Position numbers and translations under genes: made by a program. From contig NZ_QHHQ01000007.1 of NCBI RefSeq assembly GCF_003258595.1, forward strand, positions 124,001 through 188,000: a DNA stretch of 64,000 nt, in the 5' to 3' direction. This DNA comes from Acuticoccus sediminis. Its GTDB lineage: Bacteria > Pseudomonadota > Alphaproteobacteria > Rhizobiales > Amorphaceae. How positions within the stretch are numbered: position 1 is the stretch's first letter; each line of letters begins with the position of its first letter. Under the pieces are notes generated by a model. It was given only the letters and a program-made list of their open reading frames with translations, had not been told where the DNA came from and ran no database searches. Of the stretch, positions 16,792 to 26,112 are shown in pieces.

Positions 16792-18006
16792 ATGCCACCG
16801 GTGCAAGAATTCCATAAGATCCGCCGGCTTCCACCTTATGTGTTTGAGGAGGTTAACCGCCTCAAGGCGGCGGCGCGCGCGAACGGGGCCGACATCATCG
16901 ACCTCGGCATGGGCAATCCCGACCTGCCCACCCCGCAGGCGATCTGCGACAAGCTGGTCGAGACCGTCTCGAAGCCGCGCACCAACCGCTACTCCGCCTC
17001 GAAGGGCATCCCCGGCCTGCGCCGGGCCCAGGCGGGCTACTACGCGCGCCGCTTCGGCGTGAAGCTCAACCCGGACACCGAGGTCGTGGCGACGCTCGGC
17101 TCCAAGGAGGGCTTCGCCAACATGGCCCAGGCGATCACCGCGCCGGGCGATGTGGTGCTGACGCCGAACCCGTCCTATCCGATCCACGCCTTCGGCTTCC
17201 TGATGGCCGGCGGGTCGACCCGCTCGATCCCGGCCGAGCCGGGCGAGGAGTTCTTCCGCGCGCTCGAGCGGGCCGTTGTCCACTCGGTGCCGAAGCCGAT
17301 CGCGATGGTGCTGTGCTACCCGTCCAACCCGGGCGCGCACATCGCCGACCTCGACTTCTACAAGGACGTCGTCGCCTTCGCGAAGAAGCACGACATCTGG
17401 GTGCTGTCGGACCTCGCCTACTCGGAGATCTACTTCGGCGACACGCCGCCGCCGTCGGTGCTCCAGGTCGAGGGCGCGAAGGACGTCGCCGTCGAGTTCA
17501 CGTCGATGTCGAAGACCTACTCCATGCCGGGCTGGCGCATGGGCTTCGCCGTCGGCAACGAGCGGCTGATCGCCGCGCTCGCCCGCGTGAAGTCCTACCT
17601 CGACTACGGCGCCTTCACGCCGATCCAGGTCGCCGCGACGGCGGCGCTCAACGGCGGTGACGAGTGCATCGCCGAGGTGCGCGACATCTACCGCAAGCGC
17701 CGTGACGCGCTGGTGGATTCGTTCGCCCGCGCGGGCTGGGAAATCCCGTCCCCCGAAGCGTCGATGTTCGCCTGGGCGCCGATCCCCAAGCAGCTCGCCC
17801 ATCTCGGCAGCCTCGAGTTCTCCAAGCAGCTCCTGGAGGAGGCCTCCGTCGCGGTGGCACCGGGGATCGGCTTCGGCGAGCACGGCGACGGCCATGTGCG
17901 TATCGCGCTCGTCGAGAACGAGCAGCGCATCCGCCAGGCCGCCCGCAGCGTGAAGAAGTTCCTCGACCGGCACCACAACGTCGTGCCGATGTCCGCCGCG
18001 CGCTGA
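16792..18006 (+). CDS. alaC: Pyridoxal-phosphate aminotransferase, AlaC/LL-DAP aminotransferase-like
   Basis: 404-residue fold-type I class I/II aminotransferase. Blocks seen: IIDLGMGNPDLPTP, RYSASKGIPGLRRA, ATLGSKEGFANMAQAITAPGD, PNPSYPIHAFGF, CYPSNPGAHIADLDFY, and the Schiff-base Lys241 in TSMSKTYSMPGWRMGF. It aligns with the E. coli AlaC glutamate-pyruvate aminotransferase group, which databases often label LL-diaminopimelate aminotransferase. Neighbouring hom suggests amino-acid biosynthesis. Start ATG at 16792; a strong hairpin follows the stop. Confidence 0.9.
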   Translation: MPPVQEFHKIRRLPPYVFEEVNRLKAAARANGADIIDLGMGNPDLPTPQAICDKLVETVSKPRTNRYSASKGIPGLRRAQAGYYARRFGVKLNPDTEVVATLGSKEGFANMAQAITAPGDVVLTPNPSYPIHAFGFLMAGGSTRSIPAEPGEEFFRALERAVVHSVPKPIAMVLCYPSNPGAHIADLDFYKDVVAFAKKHDIWVLSDLAYSEIYFGDTPPPSVLQVEGAKDVAVEFTSMSKTYSMPGWRMGFAVGNERLIAALARVKSYLDYGAFTPIQVAATAALNGGDECIAEVRDIYRKRRDALVDSFARAGWEIPSPEASMFAWAPIPKQLAHLGSLEFSKQLLEEASVAVAPGIGFGEHGDGHVRIALVENEQRIRQAARSVKKFLDRHHNVVPMSAAR

Positions 18007-18013
18007 CCCCGCC

Positions 18014-18034
18014 CGTCCTGCCGCCGGCAGGACG
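18014..18034 (+). terminator. Putative terminator after the aminotransferase gene
   Basis: CGTCCTGCC (18014-18022) and GGCAGGACG (18026-18034) form a perfect 9-bp stem with a 3-base loop, 8 bases after the stop codon. No T-tract follows. Confidence 0.6.
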
Positions 18035-18368
18035 CAACGCCCGGCCGCGCCCCCAGGGCGGGGCCGGCGCCCGGGCCGGAGGGGGGCAGCCGTCTCCCTC
18101 GGGCCGATCCTCAACGCGGGCTGGGCGACGCTGACTGCGCCGCCCACGCTGCGGTCGATCTCCGGACCACCCGCTCCACCTGCGCCCGCGCAAGCCCCGA
18201 CACCCTCGCCAACGGACCTCCGTCGCCGCCCGGCCACCGCGACCGGCGCGGCGTCGCGCCGACAATCCGGCCCGGATTGCGCACATCGCGCTCTGGGCGC
18301 TGGCCTTCGCGGGCGGAATGCGTTTGATGTCGCATCTTCAGAGTCCGCACGATGTTCAGAAGGTGCCC
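18035..18368. other. Intergenic region upstream of hom
   Basis: About 330 bases without a supportable gene. It is extremely GC-rich, with several G/C runs near 18040-18090, and is presumed to carry the hom promoter. The last 50 bases contain AGAAGG (18357-18362), which sets the hom start. I see no tRNA, repeat or riboswitch in it. Confidence 0.5.
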
Positions 18369-19673
18369 GTGACCGAAACGCTCAAAATCGCCATCGCCGG
18401 CCTCGGGACGGTCGGCGCGTCCACGATCAAGCTGCTCCAGGCCGAGCCGACCCATGGCGGCTCGGGCCGCAACATCGAGGTGGTCGCCGTTTCCGCACGC
18501 GACCGCACGCGCGAACGCGGCGTGGACCTCTCCGGCGCCCGGTGGTTCGACGACCCGGTCGAGATGGCGGGCTGCGACGCGGACGTCTTCGTCGAGCTCA
18601 TCGGCGGGGCGGGGGGCGCGGCGCTCGCCTCGGTCGAGGCGGCGCTGACGTCGGGCAAGGCGGTCGTCACCGCCAACAAGGCGCTCCTGGCCGAGCACGG
18701 CATGCGGCTCGTCGGCATGGCGGAAGGGGCGAACGTGCCGCTCCTCTACGAGGCCGCGGTGGCGGGCGCCATCCCCGCGATCCGCACCGTGCGCGACGGG
18801 CTGGCGGGCGTGCCGATCAGCTCCGTTCTCGGCATCATGAACGGCACCTGCAACTACATCCTGACCCGGATGGAGGCGGAAGGCATCGGCTTCGACGAGT
18901 GCCTCGCCGACGCCCAGCGCCTCGGCTACGCGGAGGCGGATCCGACGTTCGACGTCGACGGCTTCGACACCGCTCACAAGCTGGCGATCCTCGCCTCGAT
19001 CGCCTTCACCACCGAGATCGACGCCGGGGCGATGAACATCGAGGGGATCCGCGGCATCGAGCCGGCGGACATCGCCGCCGCGGCCGAGCTCGGCTTCCGC
19101 ATCAAGCTCCTCGGCATCGCGACGATGACCGAGGACGGCGTCGACCAGCGCGTCCACCCGACGATGGTGCCGCGCGGCTCGGCCCTCGCGGAGACGTCGG
19201 GCGTCACCAACGCCGTGTCGATCCGCGGCGAGGCATTCACCGAGCTGGTGCTGTCCGGCCCCGGAGCGGGCGGGATGGCGACGGCCTCGGCGGTCGTGTC
19301 GGACCTCACCGACCTCGCGCGCGGCCTTGCGCCGCGCCCGCTCGGGCGCCCGGCGTCCTCGCTGCTGCCGTTCAGGAAGCCGCAGGCGGGCGGTCACCGG
19401 GGCGCGTTCTACGTGCGCCTCCCCATCGCCGACCGCGCCGGCGCCTTCGCGGCGCTCGCCAAGAACATGGCCGCGGAGGGGATCAGCCTGGAGCAGATCG
19501 TCCAGAAGACGCCGCACCGGCCCGAGCACCTGCCCCCGCTGGACCAGCAGACCGTCGTCCTCGTCACCTATCCGACGGACGAGTCTGCGCTGAACCGCGC
19601 CCTCGCGGCCATCGAGGCGGAGGGCATCGTCGTGCGCAAGCCGCACGTCATCCGCATCGCCCAGACGCTCTGA
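18369..19673 (+). CDS. hom: Homoserine dehydrogenase
   Basis: Reduces aspartate semialdehyde to homoserine, the branch point to threonine and methionine. I use the GTG at 18369 (AGAAGG seven bases upstream), which yields 434 residues beginning with the family-typical VTETLKIAIAGLGTVGAS; longer starts reach 18318. NAD(P) loop GLGTVGAS, catalytic region NGTCNYILTRMEAEG and GYAEADPTFDVDGFDTAHKLAILA, then a C-terminal ACT domain (YVRLPIADRAGAFAALAKNMA) for probable threonine feedback. Follows the aminotransferase in the usual alphaproteobacterial order. Confidence 0.96.
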   Translation: MTETLKIAIAGLGTVGASTIKLLQAEPTHGGSGRNIEVVAVSARDRTRERGVDLSGARWFDDPVEMAGCDADVFVELIGGAGGAALASVEAALTSGKAVVTANKALLAEHGMRLVGMAEGANVPLLYEAAVAGAIPAIRTVRDGLAGVPISSVLGIMNGTCNYILTRMEAEGIGFDECLADAQRLGYAEADPTFDVDGFDTAHKLAILASIAFTTEIDAGAMNIEGIRGIEPADIAAAAELGFRIKLLGIATMTEDGVDQRVHPTMVPRGSALAETSGVTNAVSIRGEAFTELVLSGPGAGGMATASAVVSDLTDLARGLAPRPLGRPASSLLPFRKPQAGGHRGAFYVRLPIADRAGAFAALAKNMAAEGISLEQIVQKTPHRPEHLPPLDQQTVVLVTYPTDESALNRALAAIEAEGIVVRKPHVIRIAQTL

Positions 19674-19741
19674 GCGCCCGGGGCGGCGCCCCCTGTTCCT
19701 CGGTGAAGCCCGAGCCCCGCGACCTTTCGGCTCGACCCGGC

Positions 19742-20611
19742 CTATCCCGTGGCGCCGAGGCGGCGGCGGATCGGGCCGAGGGCCCACGCGAGGCCGGAGC
19801 GGGGGCGGTGCCGGCTCAGCTTGTGGCGCGGCACCGTCTGCATGCTGACCGGCGGCAGCGTCACCTTCTCGACCGAGGCGTTGATGAAGCCGATGCGCTC
19901 GATCAGCCGGTCCATCATGCCGGTGTCGAAGTCGGCCTTGATGATCCGCGCGACGTCGCGGCGATAGTGCGTGTGGACGACGAAGATCGTGCCGCTGACG
20001 ACGCCGCCGTACATGAGGCGGTAGTTGTAGTTCTGCGACAGCGGCCAGAGGTCCGGCTTCAGCTTCAGCAGGGCGTTGACGAGCTGCGGCTGGTCCATGA
20101 TCTGCGGCCCGTGCCGCGCCGCGGCCCTCGCGAAGGATTCGCCCCACGCCTCGGAAATCGGCCCCGCGAAGGCGCCTCGGATGAAGAGCACGCCGGAGTT
20201 GAGGGCGTAGTAGCGCCGCGACTCCTTGTCGACGGCGTCGGCCATCGTGACGATCTCCTCGCGGTGGTAGGGCATGTGGACCCCCGCGATGTCGAACGCG
20301 CCGAACTCGAAGACGCGGCTGATGTCGTCGTAGATGACGGTATCGGTGTCGAGGAAGATGCAGTCGGACCCGGCCATGGTGCCGATCGAGCGGATCTTGA
20401 AGGCCTTCGGCAGCTCGTCACCCTCGAGCGGGACGATGTCCGTGAACGGGAAGTCCGGACGCCGGGCGAGCGCCTCGACGAGATCCGGCCGGCTCGTCAG
20501 CAGGCGGATGGGCTTGTCGGTATAGCGGCGCAGGGAGCGGGCGGAGACGAGGGCTTCGGCGGTGTAGACCGGCGGCGCGTCGGGCCGGTCGAAGGCACTG
20601 TAGATGAACAT
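19742..20611 (-). CDS. Glycosyltransferase-like protein with DxD motif (GT8-like)
   Basis: 289 residues from the Met at 20611 (MFIYSAFDRPDAPP); a longer frame to 20686 is unlikely. The layout matches nucleotide-diphospho-sugar transferases of the GT-A fold: an N-terminal segment in which positions are updated (SARSLRRYTDKPIRLLTS), KAFKIRSIGTMAGSDCIFLDTDTVIYDD with the metal-binding Asp88-x-Asp90, and IMDQPQLVNALL, the usual DQ block. The sugar and acceptor are unknown. It lies on the opposite strand between hom and glpX, which are usually adjacent in this bacterial order, and looks like an insertion. Confidence 0.72.
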   Translation of the reverse strand: MFIYSAFDRPDAPPVYTAEALVSARSLRRYTDKPIRLLTSRPDLVEALARRPDFPFTDIVPLEGDELPKAFKIRSIGTMAGSDCIFLDTDTVIYDDISRVFEFGAFDIAGVHMPYHREEIVTMADAVDKESRRYYALNSGVLFIRGAFAGPISEAWGESFARAAARHGPQIMDQPQLVNALLKLKPDLWPLSQNYNYRLMYGGVVSGTIFVVHTHYRRDVARIIKADFDTGMMDRLIERIGFINASVEKVTLPPVSMQTVPRHKLSRHRPRSGLAWALGPIRRRLGATG

Positions 20612-20882
20612 TGGGCCCGCTCGACAAGGGATTCGTGTCGCTGGAACTGGATTGTGTGCATGCGCGATGATGAGGACGAAGTCCATCGCGTACCGGAAAC
20701 TCCGATGCGCTATGGTATTTTACGGCAATGTTGTGGTCGAAATGATCGCTTTCGTCACGGAGCTGCCCTGTTGGGCATGATGCAAGGTGTTGATGCAGTT
20801 CGGTTGTACGCGAACGATTGCACCGAGCCGGACAACGCGGCACAAGGAACCACATCCGAGGAGCGGAGACGACATAAAGCTC
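20612..20882. other. Divergent promoter region of the glycosyltransferase-like gene and glpX
   Basis: About 270 bases with no gene. The centre (around 20700-20760) is more AT-rich than the neighbourhood and is the likely location of both promoters. GAGGAGCGGAGA at about 20855-20870 lies somewhat far from the glpX ATG. I see no repeat or structured RNA here. Confidence 0.45.
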
Positions 20883-21875
20883 ATGTCTGAAGAGAAAACG
20901 CCGCATGAGGACGCGCTCGACCGCGTCCTGACCGTCGAGGTCATGCGTGTCACCGAACGTGCTGCCGTGGCGGCGGCGCGTTTGCGCGGTCGTGGCGACG
21001 AGAAAGCGGCCGACCAGGCTGCGGTCGACGCCATGCGGCGAGAACTGAACCGCCTTGCCATCGAGGGCATCGTCGTGATCGGCGAGGGCGAGCGCGACGA
21101 GGCGCCGATGCTGTACATCGGTGAAGCCGTCGGCACCGGCGGTCACCGCGTCGACATCGCCCTGGACCCGCTCGAGGGCACCACGCTCTGCGCCAAGGAC
21201 ATGCCGAATTCCATCGCGACGCTCGCGCTCGCGAACGGTGGCGCGCTTCTCCATGCGCCCGACGTCTACATGCAGAAGATCGCCATCGGCCCCGGCTATC
21301 CGGACGGCCTTCTCGAGCTGGACATGCCGCCGGACGAGGTCGTCCGCCGCGTCGCGCGGGAGAAGGGCGTGCCGCCGGCCGAGGTCACGGCCTGCGTGCT
21401 CGACCGGCCGCGCCACACCCAGCTCATCGACGAGCTGCGGAAGACGGGTGCGGCCGTGCGTCTCATCTCGGACGGCGACGTCGCGGGCGTGATCAACACG
21501 ACGAACCCGCTCGAGTCGGGGATCGACCTCTACATCGGCATCGGCGCCGCGCCGGAAGGCGTGCTCGCGGCCGCTGCGCTGCGCTGCGTCGGCGGCCAGA
21601 TGCAGGGCCGGCTCATCCTCGACAACGAGGAGCGCCGCAGCCGCGCTGAAAAGATGGGCATCTCCGATCCGGACAAGATCTATACACACGAGGAGATGGC
21701 CTCCGGCGACGTGTACTTCTCCGCGACCGGCGTGACCGACGGCAACCTCGTGCGCGGCGTGCGGTTCCACCCGGATTATATCGAGACGGAAACGATCGTG
21801 ATGCGGTCCTTCCACGGCACCGTGCGCACGATCCGGGCGCGCCACACGGACTTCTCGAAGTTCCTGCCGGCCTGA
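20883..21875 (+). CDS. glpX: Class II fructose-1,6-bisphosphatase GlpX
   Basis: Dephosphorylates fructose 1,6-bisphosphate in gluconeogenesis; metal-dependent, cytoplasmic. The ATG at 20883 gives 330 residues starting MSEEKTPHEDALDRVL; the frame is open to 20787. Motifs: IEGIVVIGEGERDEAPMLYIGE (metal site), DPLEGTT (phosphatase signature), ISDGDVAG, and GIGAAPEGVLAAAALRCVGGQMQGRL. Within the hom-glpX-recJ neighbourhood conserved in Rhizobiales. Followed after 25 bp by the amidase gene with its own AAAGGCGAC ribosome site. Confidence 0.95.
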   Translation: MSEEKTPHEDALDRVLTVEVMRVTERAAVAAARLRGRGDEKAADQAAVDAMRRELNRLAIEGIVVIGEGERDEAPMLYIGEAVGTGGHRVDIALDPLEGTTLCAKDMPNSIATLALANGGALLHAPDVYMQKIAIGPGYPDGLLELDMPPDEVVRRVAREKGVPPAEVTACVLDRPRHTQLIDELRKTGAAVRLISDGDVAGVINTTNPLESGIDLYIGIGAAPEGVLAAAALRCVGGQMQGRLILDNEERRSRAEKMGISDPDKIYTHEEMASGDVYFSATGVTDGNLVRGVRFHPDYIETETIVMRSFHGTVRTIRARHTDFSKFLPA

Positions 21876-21900
21876 GGCGGCGGGCGTTTCGAAAGGCGAC

Positions 21901-23016
21901 ATGACCCCGAAGGATCCGTTCAACGCCTTCGTGGATCTCGTCCCGGAACCGGGACCGGGGCCCCGCCTCGCGGTCAAGGACATGATCGCGGTGGAAGGGC
22001 TCCTCCAGACGGCCGGTCTGCCCGTGCGGGCCGGCCGGCGCGCCTCGCGGGACGCCCGGGTCGTCACCCGGTTCCGCGAGGCCGGCTACGCCGTCGTCGG
22101 GAGCACGGCGACCGACGAGGCGGGGTTCGGCACGATGACGGCGGCTGTCGCCAACCCGCGCCATCCCGGCCGCGCGGTCGGCGGCTCCAGCGGCGGCTCG
22201 GCCGCCGCGGTGGCGGCAGGCCTCGCGGACATCGGCCTCGGCACCGACACCGGCGGATCGGTCCGCATCCCCGCCGCCTATTGCGACCTCACATCCTACA
22301 AGCCGACGAACGAGCGGGCCGAGATGGACGGCGTCCTGCCGCTCTCCCCCGCGTTCGACGTCGTCGGCGTGATGGCGCGCACGCTCGGCGACCTCGCCCC
22401 GGTCGCGCCTTTTCTGGTCGACCGCTGGGACGGCGTCGACGCGGCGCCGGCGCGCCTGACCTTCGCCGTGGACGAGCTGGGGGCGGCGGACGTGTTCGTC
22501 GCCGAGACGTTCGCGCCCATCGCCCGTGCGTTCGGTGCGGCGCCGTTTGCGAGCCCGCTGCCGTACGAGCCGGTCGCGATCGCGCATTCGGACCTCGTCT
22601 GCGCCGACGCCCTCGCCGTCCACCGGGAGGACTGGGGGAGGGCGCCCTATCTCTTCCCGCCGCTGTCGGCCTCGGGGCTCGCCTACGCGGCGACGCTGTC
22701 GGCCTCCCACCTCGCCGAGGCGCGCAGGATCTGCGAGCGCGCGCGGGCGGTCTGGCGTGCGGCGATGGCGCCCGACCAGGTCCTGATCCTCCCCACGCTG
22801 CCGATGGCACCGGCGGCGCGGCAGGCCGAGACGGTGGTGTTGCGCGGCGAGGTGGTGCCGATCACCAACGCCAACATCCGCCTCACCGAGATGTTCAACA
22901 TCGCCGGACTGCCCGTGGTCGTCGCGCCGGTCGACGGGCTTTCCGTCCAGTTCGTCGCCGCGGCGGGCCGGGACGAGTGGCTGCTCGCCACCGTGCGACG
23001 CCTGCTGGGCGCCTGA
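21901..23016 (+). CDS. Amidase-signature family protein
   Basis: 371 residues. The amidase signature is clear: catalytic Lys in LAVKDMIAV, GGSSGGSAAAVAAGLADIGLGTDTGGSVRIPAAYC with the cis-Ser and nucleophilic Ser of the Ser-cisSer-Lys triad, and YKPTNE after it. It is shorter than the 450-500-residue GatA or AmiE-type relatives, as in the group of small indole-acetamide or aryl-amide hydrolases, but the substrate cannot be told. Lies 25 bp downstream of glpX in the same direction and is convergent with recJ. Confidence 0.88.
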   Translation: MTPKDPFNAFVDLVPEPGPGPRLAVKDMIAVEGLLQTAGLPVRAGRRASRDARVVTRFREAGYAVVGSTATDEAGFGTMTAAVANPRHPGRAVGGSSGGSAAAVAAGLADIGLGTDTGGSVRIPAAYCDLTSYKPTNERAEMDGVLPLSPAFDVVGVMARTLGDLAPVAPFLVDRWDGVDAAPARLTFAVDELGAADVFVAETFAPIARAFGAAPFASPLPYEPVAIAHSDLVCADALAVHREDWGRAPYLFPPLSASGLAYAATLSASHLAEARRICERARAVWRAAMAPDQVLILPTLPMAPAARQAETVVLRGEVVPITNANIRLTEMFNIAGLPVVVAPVDGLSVQFVAAAGRDEWLLATVRRLLGA

Positions 23017-23049
23017 GCGCGGGGCCCCGATCGCGAGGGGGACGCCGCG

Positions 23050-24888
23050 TCAGGCCGCGTGGCGGACGGCGGCGCGGACCTCGGCGACGTCGACGATCGA
23101 GATCTCGGCGCGCGGGACGCCGCGGAAGGCGCCGTGCGTCACCTCGACGGCGACGTTGACGGAGCTGCCGCGCGCGGCACGCAGCCGCTCGCCGACCGGG
23201 CCGGCGGAGCGGAACAGCATCGCGTCGATCCCCGGTCCGGCACGGCCCGCGAGGCGCAGCTTGAGGCATTCGCCCGATCCGACCGGCATCACATGCTCCA
23301 CATGCGCGGCGTCGAGCGCGATGACGGGCTTCGGCCGGCCGGCGCCCCATGGGCCGTGGTCGGTGAGGAGCCGGGCGAGCGGCTCGTCGATGGCACCCGG
23401 CGCGGCGATGGCGTCGATCTTCAGCGTGTCGGTGGCCATGGCCTCGCGCACCACCGAGCCGAGGCGGTCCTCGAGCCACGCGGTAAGCGTGGCGACGCGC
23501 TCCGGGGCGACGGTGAGGCCGGCCGCCATCGCGTGGCCGCCGCCCTTGATGAGGAGACCGTCGGCCGCGGCCTCGCGAATCGCGGCGCCGAGGTCGACGC
23601 CGGGGATCGAGCGGCCGGAACCGGTGCCGGCCTCGCCGGTCAGGCCGATGGCGACGGCCGGACGGCGGAAGCGCTCCTTCAGCCGGGCCGCGACGAGGCC
23701 GACGACGCCCGGGTGCCAGGGCCCCGCGACGACGAGCACCGGAGCGCTCTCGTCCACCAGCGCGGTGGCTTCGGCGAGGGCCGTGGTCTCGAGCGCCCGG
23801 CGCTCCTGGTTGAGGCGGTCGAGCTCGGCGGCGATGGCTTCCGTCTCGGCCGGGTCGTCGCTCGTCAGGAGCCGCGCGCCGAGCCCGGACTGGCCAATGC
23901 GCCCGCCCGCATTGATCCGCGGGCCGAGCACGTAGCCGAGGTGGCCGGCATCGACCGGGCCGCCGAGGCGCGCGACCGTCGTCAGCGCGGCGAGGCCCAT
24001 GTTGTCCCGCCGGCGCAACGCGACGAGCCCCCGAGTGACGAAGGCGCGGTTCAGCGGCGACAACGGCACGACGTCGGCGACCGTGCCGAGCGCGACACAG
24101 TCGAGCAGTGGCATCAGGCTGGGCTCGGCCTTGCCCGCGAAGCGCCCGCGCTGGCGCATCTCGCGCATCAGCGCGACCATCACCATGAACGAGACGCCCA
24201 CGGCGGCGCACTCGGACAGCCCGGAGAGGTCGTCGCCCCGGTTCGGGTTTACGACGGCGTCCGCCGGCGCCAGCTCGTTCACCGGGTGATGGTCGATCAC
24301 CAGCACCGTGAGGCCGCGGCGCTTGGCGGCCTCGATCGGCACGATCGCGCCCGCGCCGCAGTCGAGGCAGAGGAGAACCTCGCACCCGTCGTCGGCGAGC
24401 TGCTCCATCGCCGGAACCGAGGGGCCGTACCCGTCGGTCAGCCGGTCGGGGATGACGATCTTCGCCGTGGCGCCGAGGTGGGAGAGGGTGCGAGAGACGA
24501 CCGCCGCCGAGGTCGCGCCGTCAACGTCGTAGTCGGCGAAGATGACGATGCGCTCGTTGCGGTCGACGGCGTCGGCGAGGCGGCCGACGAGGGTGTCGCA
24601 GTCCGTCAGGCTCGACGGGTCGGGCATCAGGTCGCGGATCGTCGGGGCGAGCTCGCGCCCGGCGTTGTCGAGGGTGACGCCGCGCCCCGCGAGCACGCGG
24701 GCGAGGATCTCCGGCAGTCCGTGCCGCTGGGCGAGGGCGAGCGCCGTGCGCTCTCCGGCTTCATCGAGACGGCGCATCCAGCGACGGCCGGAAAGCGATT
24801 GATCGACACCGAGGACGGACGCTTGAGGCACGGGCACACTCTGGACGCATGACGGCTCAACCATCGCCTGATGCGATCCGGAATTCAT
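23050..24888 (-). CDS. recJ: Single-stranded-DNA-specific exonuclease RecJ
   Basis: 5'-3' exonuclease of recombination and mismatch repair. The frame reaches 25068, but the upstream part is unlike RecJ; starts at 24888 or 24864 give about 604-612 residues. Motifs in the DHH/DHHA1 order: IVIFADYDVDGATSAAVV (motif I), LLCLDCGAG, VLVIDHHPVNE (the DHH), NPNRGDDLSGLSECAAVGVSF, and later GRIGQSGLGARLLTSDD and GGHAMAAGLTV, then a C-terminal OB-like domain. Divergent from the PepSY-like gene; convergent with the amidase. Confidence 0.94.
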   Translation of the reverse strand: MNSGSHQAMVEPSCVQSVPVPQASVLGVDQSLSGRRWMRRLDEAGERTALALAQRHGLPEILARVLAGRGVTLDNAGRELAPTIRDLMPDPSSLTDCDTLVGRLADAVDRNERIVIFADYDVDGATSAAVVSRTLSHLGATAKIVIPDRLTDGYGPSVPAMEQLADDGCEVLLCLDCGAGAIVPIEAAKRRGLTVLVIDHHPVNELAPADAVVNPNRGDDLSGLSECAAVGVSFMVMVALMREMRQRGRFAGKAEPSLMPLLDCVALGTVADVVPLSPLNRAFVTRGLVALRRRDNMGLAALTTVARLGGPVDAGHLGYVLGPRINAGGRIGQSGLGARLLTSDDPAETEAIAAELDRLNQERRALETTALAEATALVDESAPVLVVAGPWHPGVVGLVAARLKERFRRPAVAIGLTGEAGTGSGRSIPGVDLGAAIREAAADGLLIKGGGHAMAAGLTVAPERVATLTAWLEDRLGSVVREAMATDTLKIDAIAAPGAIDEPLARLLTDHGPWGAGRPKPVIALDAAHVEHVMPVGSGECLKLRLAGRAGPGIDAMLFRSAGPVGERLRAARGSSVNVAVEVTHGAFRGVPRAEISIVDVAEVRAAVRHAA

Positions 24889-25104
24889 TGCAGTGTGGTT
24901 AACTTCCCCGACTTCCGACCGCCCGAACGGGAAAGGTGTGGATTGAGGCGCTTTCAGCCAGGCGAGGATTGACGCAGGCGGCAGCCGTCGCAACCGCGCG
25001 AGGAGCCCCGTGCCCCGTCGTGTCGCGCGGGTCGGACGATCTTGCGCGTGCGCCTCACTTTCGTTCATTCGACGTACACGGGCATGCTACTAATCCTCGC
25101 GACC

Positions 25105-25410
25105 ATGCACCTCGTAAAGATCATATTCGCTGCGACCTTGCTGGCCCAGGCCGGCGCGCTCGTCCTTTGGGACGCGGCGCCGGCGGCCGCGCAGGCGGGG
25201 TGCCTCTCGCAGAGCGCGCAGCGACAGGCGGTGCGTTCCGGTCAGGCGGTCCGTCCGGGCCAGATCGGGCGCAAGCTGGGTGGCAAGGTTCTGAGGCTGA
25301 ACCTCTGCGAGGGGAGCGGTGGGCTTACTTGGCGCGTTACCGTCCTTCAGGGCGACGGTCGTGTCGTCGACCGCGAGGTCGACGCCAGAAGCGGCCAACC
25401 CATTCGTTAG
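25105..25410 (+). CDS. Small exported PepSY-like protein, FeuN-like by position
   Basis: 101 residues from the ATG at 25105 (ATG 25084 also possible). MHLVKIIFAATLLAQAGALVLWDAAPAAAQAGC is a signal peptide with an AQA cleavage site. The mature 65-70 residues are PepSY-like: LRLNLCEGSGGLTWRVTVLQGDGRVVDREVDARSGQPIR. Two Cys (one right after the cleavage site, one in NLCEG) could form a disulfide. It ends 18 bp before a PhoP-type regulator and sensor, as in rhizobial feuN-feuP-feuQ, where FeuN is a small periplasmic inhibitor of the sensor FeuQ. Function here is inferred from context. Confidence 0.78.
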   Translation: MHLVKIIFAATLLAQAGALVLWDAAPAAAQAGCLSQSAQRQAVRSGQAVRPGQIGRKLGGKVLRLNLCEGSGGLTWRVTVLQGDGRVVDREVDARSGQPIR

Positions 25411-25428
25411 TGGACTAGGAGAAGCGTC

Positions 25429-26100
25429 ATGCGTGTGCTCGTCGTGGAAGACGATCGTGATCTCAACCGTCAGCTCTGCGATGCCCTGAAGTCCGGCGGA
25501 TATGCGGTGGACACCGCGTTCGACGGCGAGGAAGGCCACTTCCTCGGCGACACTGAGCCCTATGACGTCGCGATTCTCGACCTCGGCCTGCCGGAACTCG
25601 ACGGCATCTCGGTGCTGGAGCGTTGGCGCAAGAACGCCCGCCGCATGCCCGTCCTCGTGCTGACCGCGCGCGACCGCTGGAGCGACAAGGTCGCCGGCAT
25701 CGACGCGGGCGCTGACGACTACGTCACCAAGCCCTTCCACATGGAGGAGGTGCTCGCCCGGGTGCGCGCGCTGATCCGCCGGGCGGCGGGCAACGCCTCG
25801 AACGACTACGTGTGCGGTCCCGTCGAGCTCGACGCGCGGGCGAGCCGGGTCACGGTCGACGGCACGCTCGTGAAGCTCACCTCGCACGAGTACCGCGTGC
25901 TCGCCTACCTGATGATGCACCAGGGGCGGATCGTGTCGCGCACCGAGCTGACCGAGCACCTCTACGATCAGGACTTCGATCGCGATTCCAACACGATCGA
26001 GGTGTTCATCGGCCGCCTGCGCAAGAAGCTCGGCGCCGACATCATCGAGACGGTGCGCGGTCTCGGCTACCGCGTGTTTTCGCCGGGCGGCGAGGAGTAG
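25429..26100 (+). CDS. feuP: OmpR/PhoP-family response regulator (FeuP-like)
   Basis: 223 residues. The receiver domain is residues 1-118: acidic pair VVEDD at 7-9, phosphoacceptor Asp51 in AILDLGLP, Thr/Ser in VLTARD, Lys101 in TKPFH. The C-terminal winged helix (residues 125-220) has LTSHEYRVLAYLMMHQGRIVSRTELTEHLY and the recognition region RDSNTIEVFIGRLRKKLG. Transcription factor controlled by the adjacent kinase. The FeuP name rests on gene order (PepSY protein, regulator, PhoQ-like kinase) and overall similarity to the PhoP/FeuP group. Confidence 0.9.
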   Translation: MRVLVVEDDRDLNRQLCDALKSGGYAVDTAFDGEEGHFLGDTEPYDVAILDLGLPELDGISVLERWRKNARRMPVLVLTARDRWSDKVAGIDAGADDYVTKPFHMEEVLARVRALIRRAAGNASNDYVCGPVELDARASRVTVDGTLVKLTSHEYRVLAYLMMHQGRIVSRTELTEHLYDQDFDRDSNTIEVFIGRLRKKLGADIIETVRGLGYRVFSPGGEE

Positions 26101-26112
26101 TCGGCCCGCGCC

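Noticed and set aside
23050-25068. RecJ start at 25068
   Set aside because: Would overlap the divergent PepSY-like gene's upstream region, and the extra 60 residues do not resemble RecJ.
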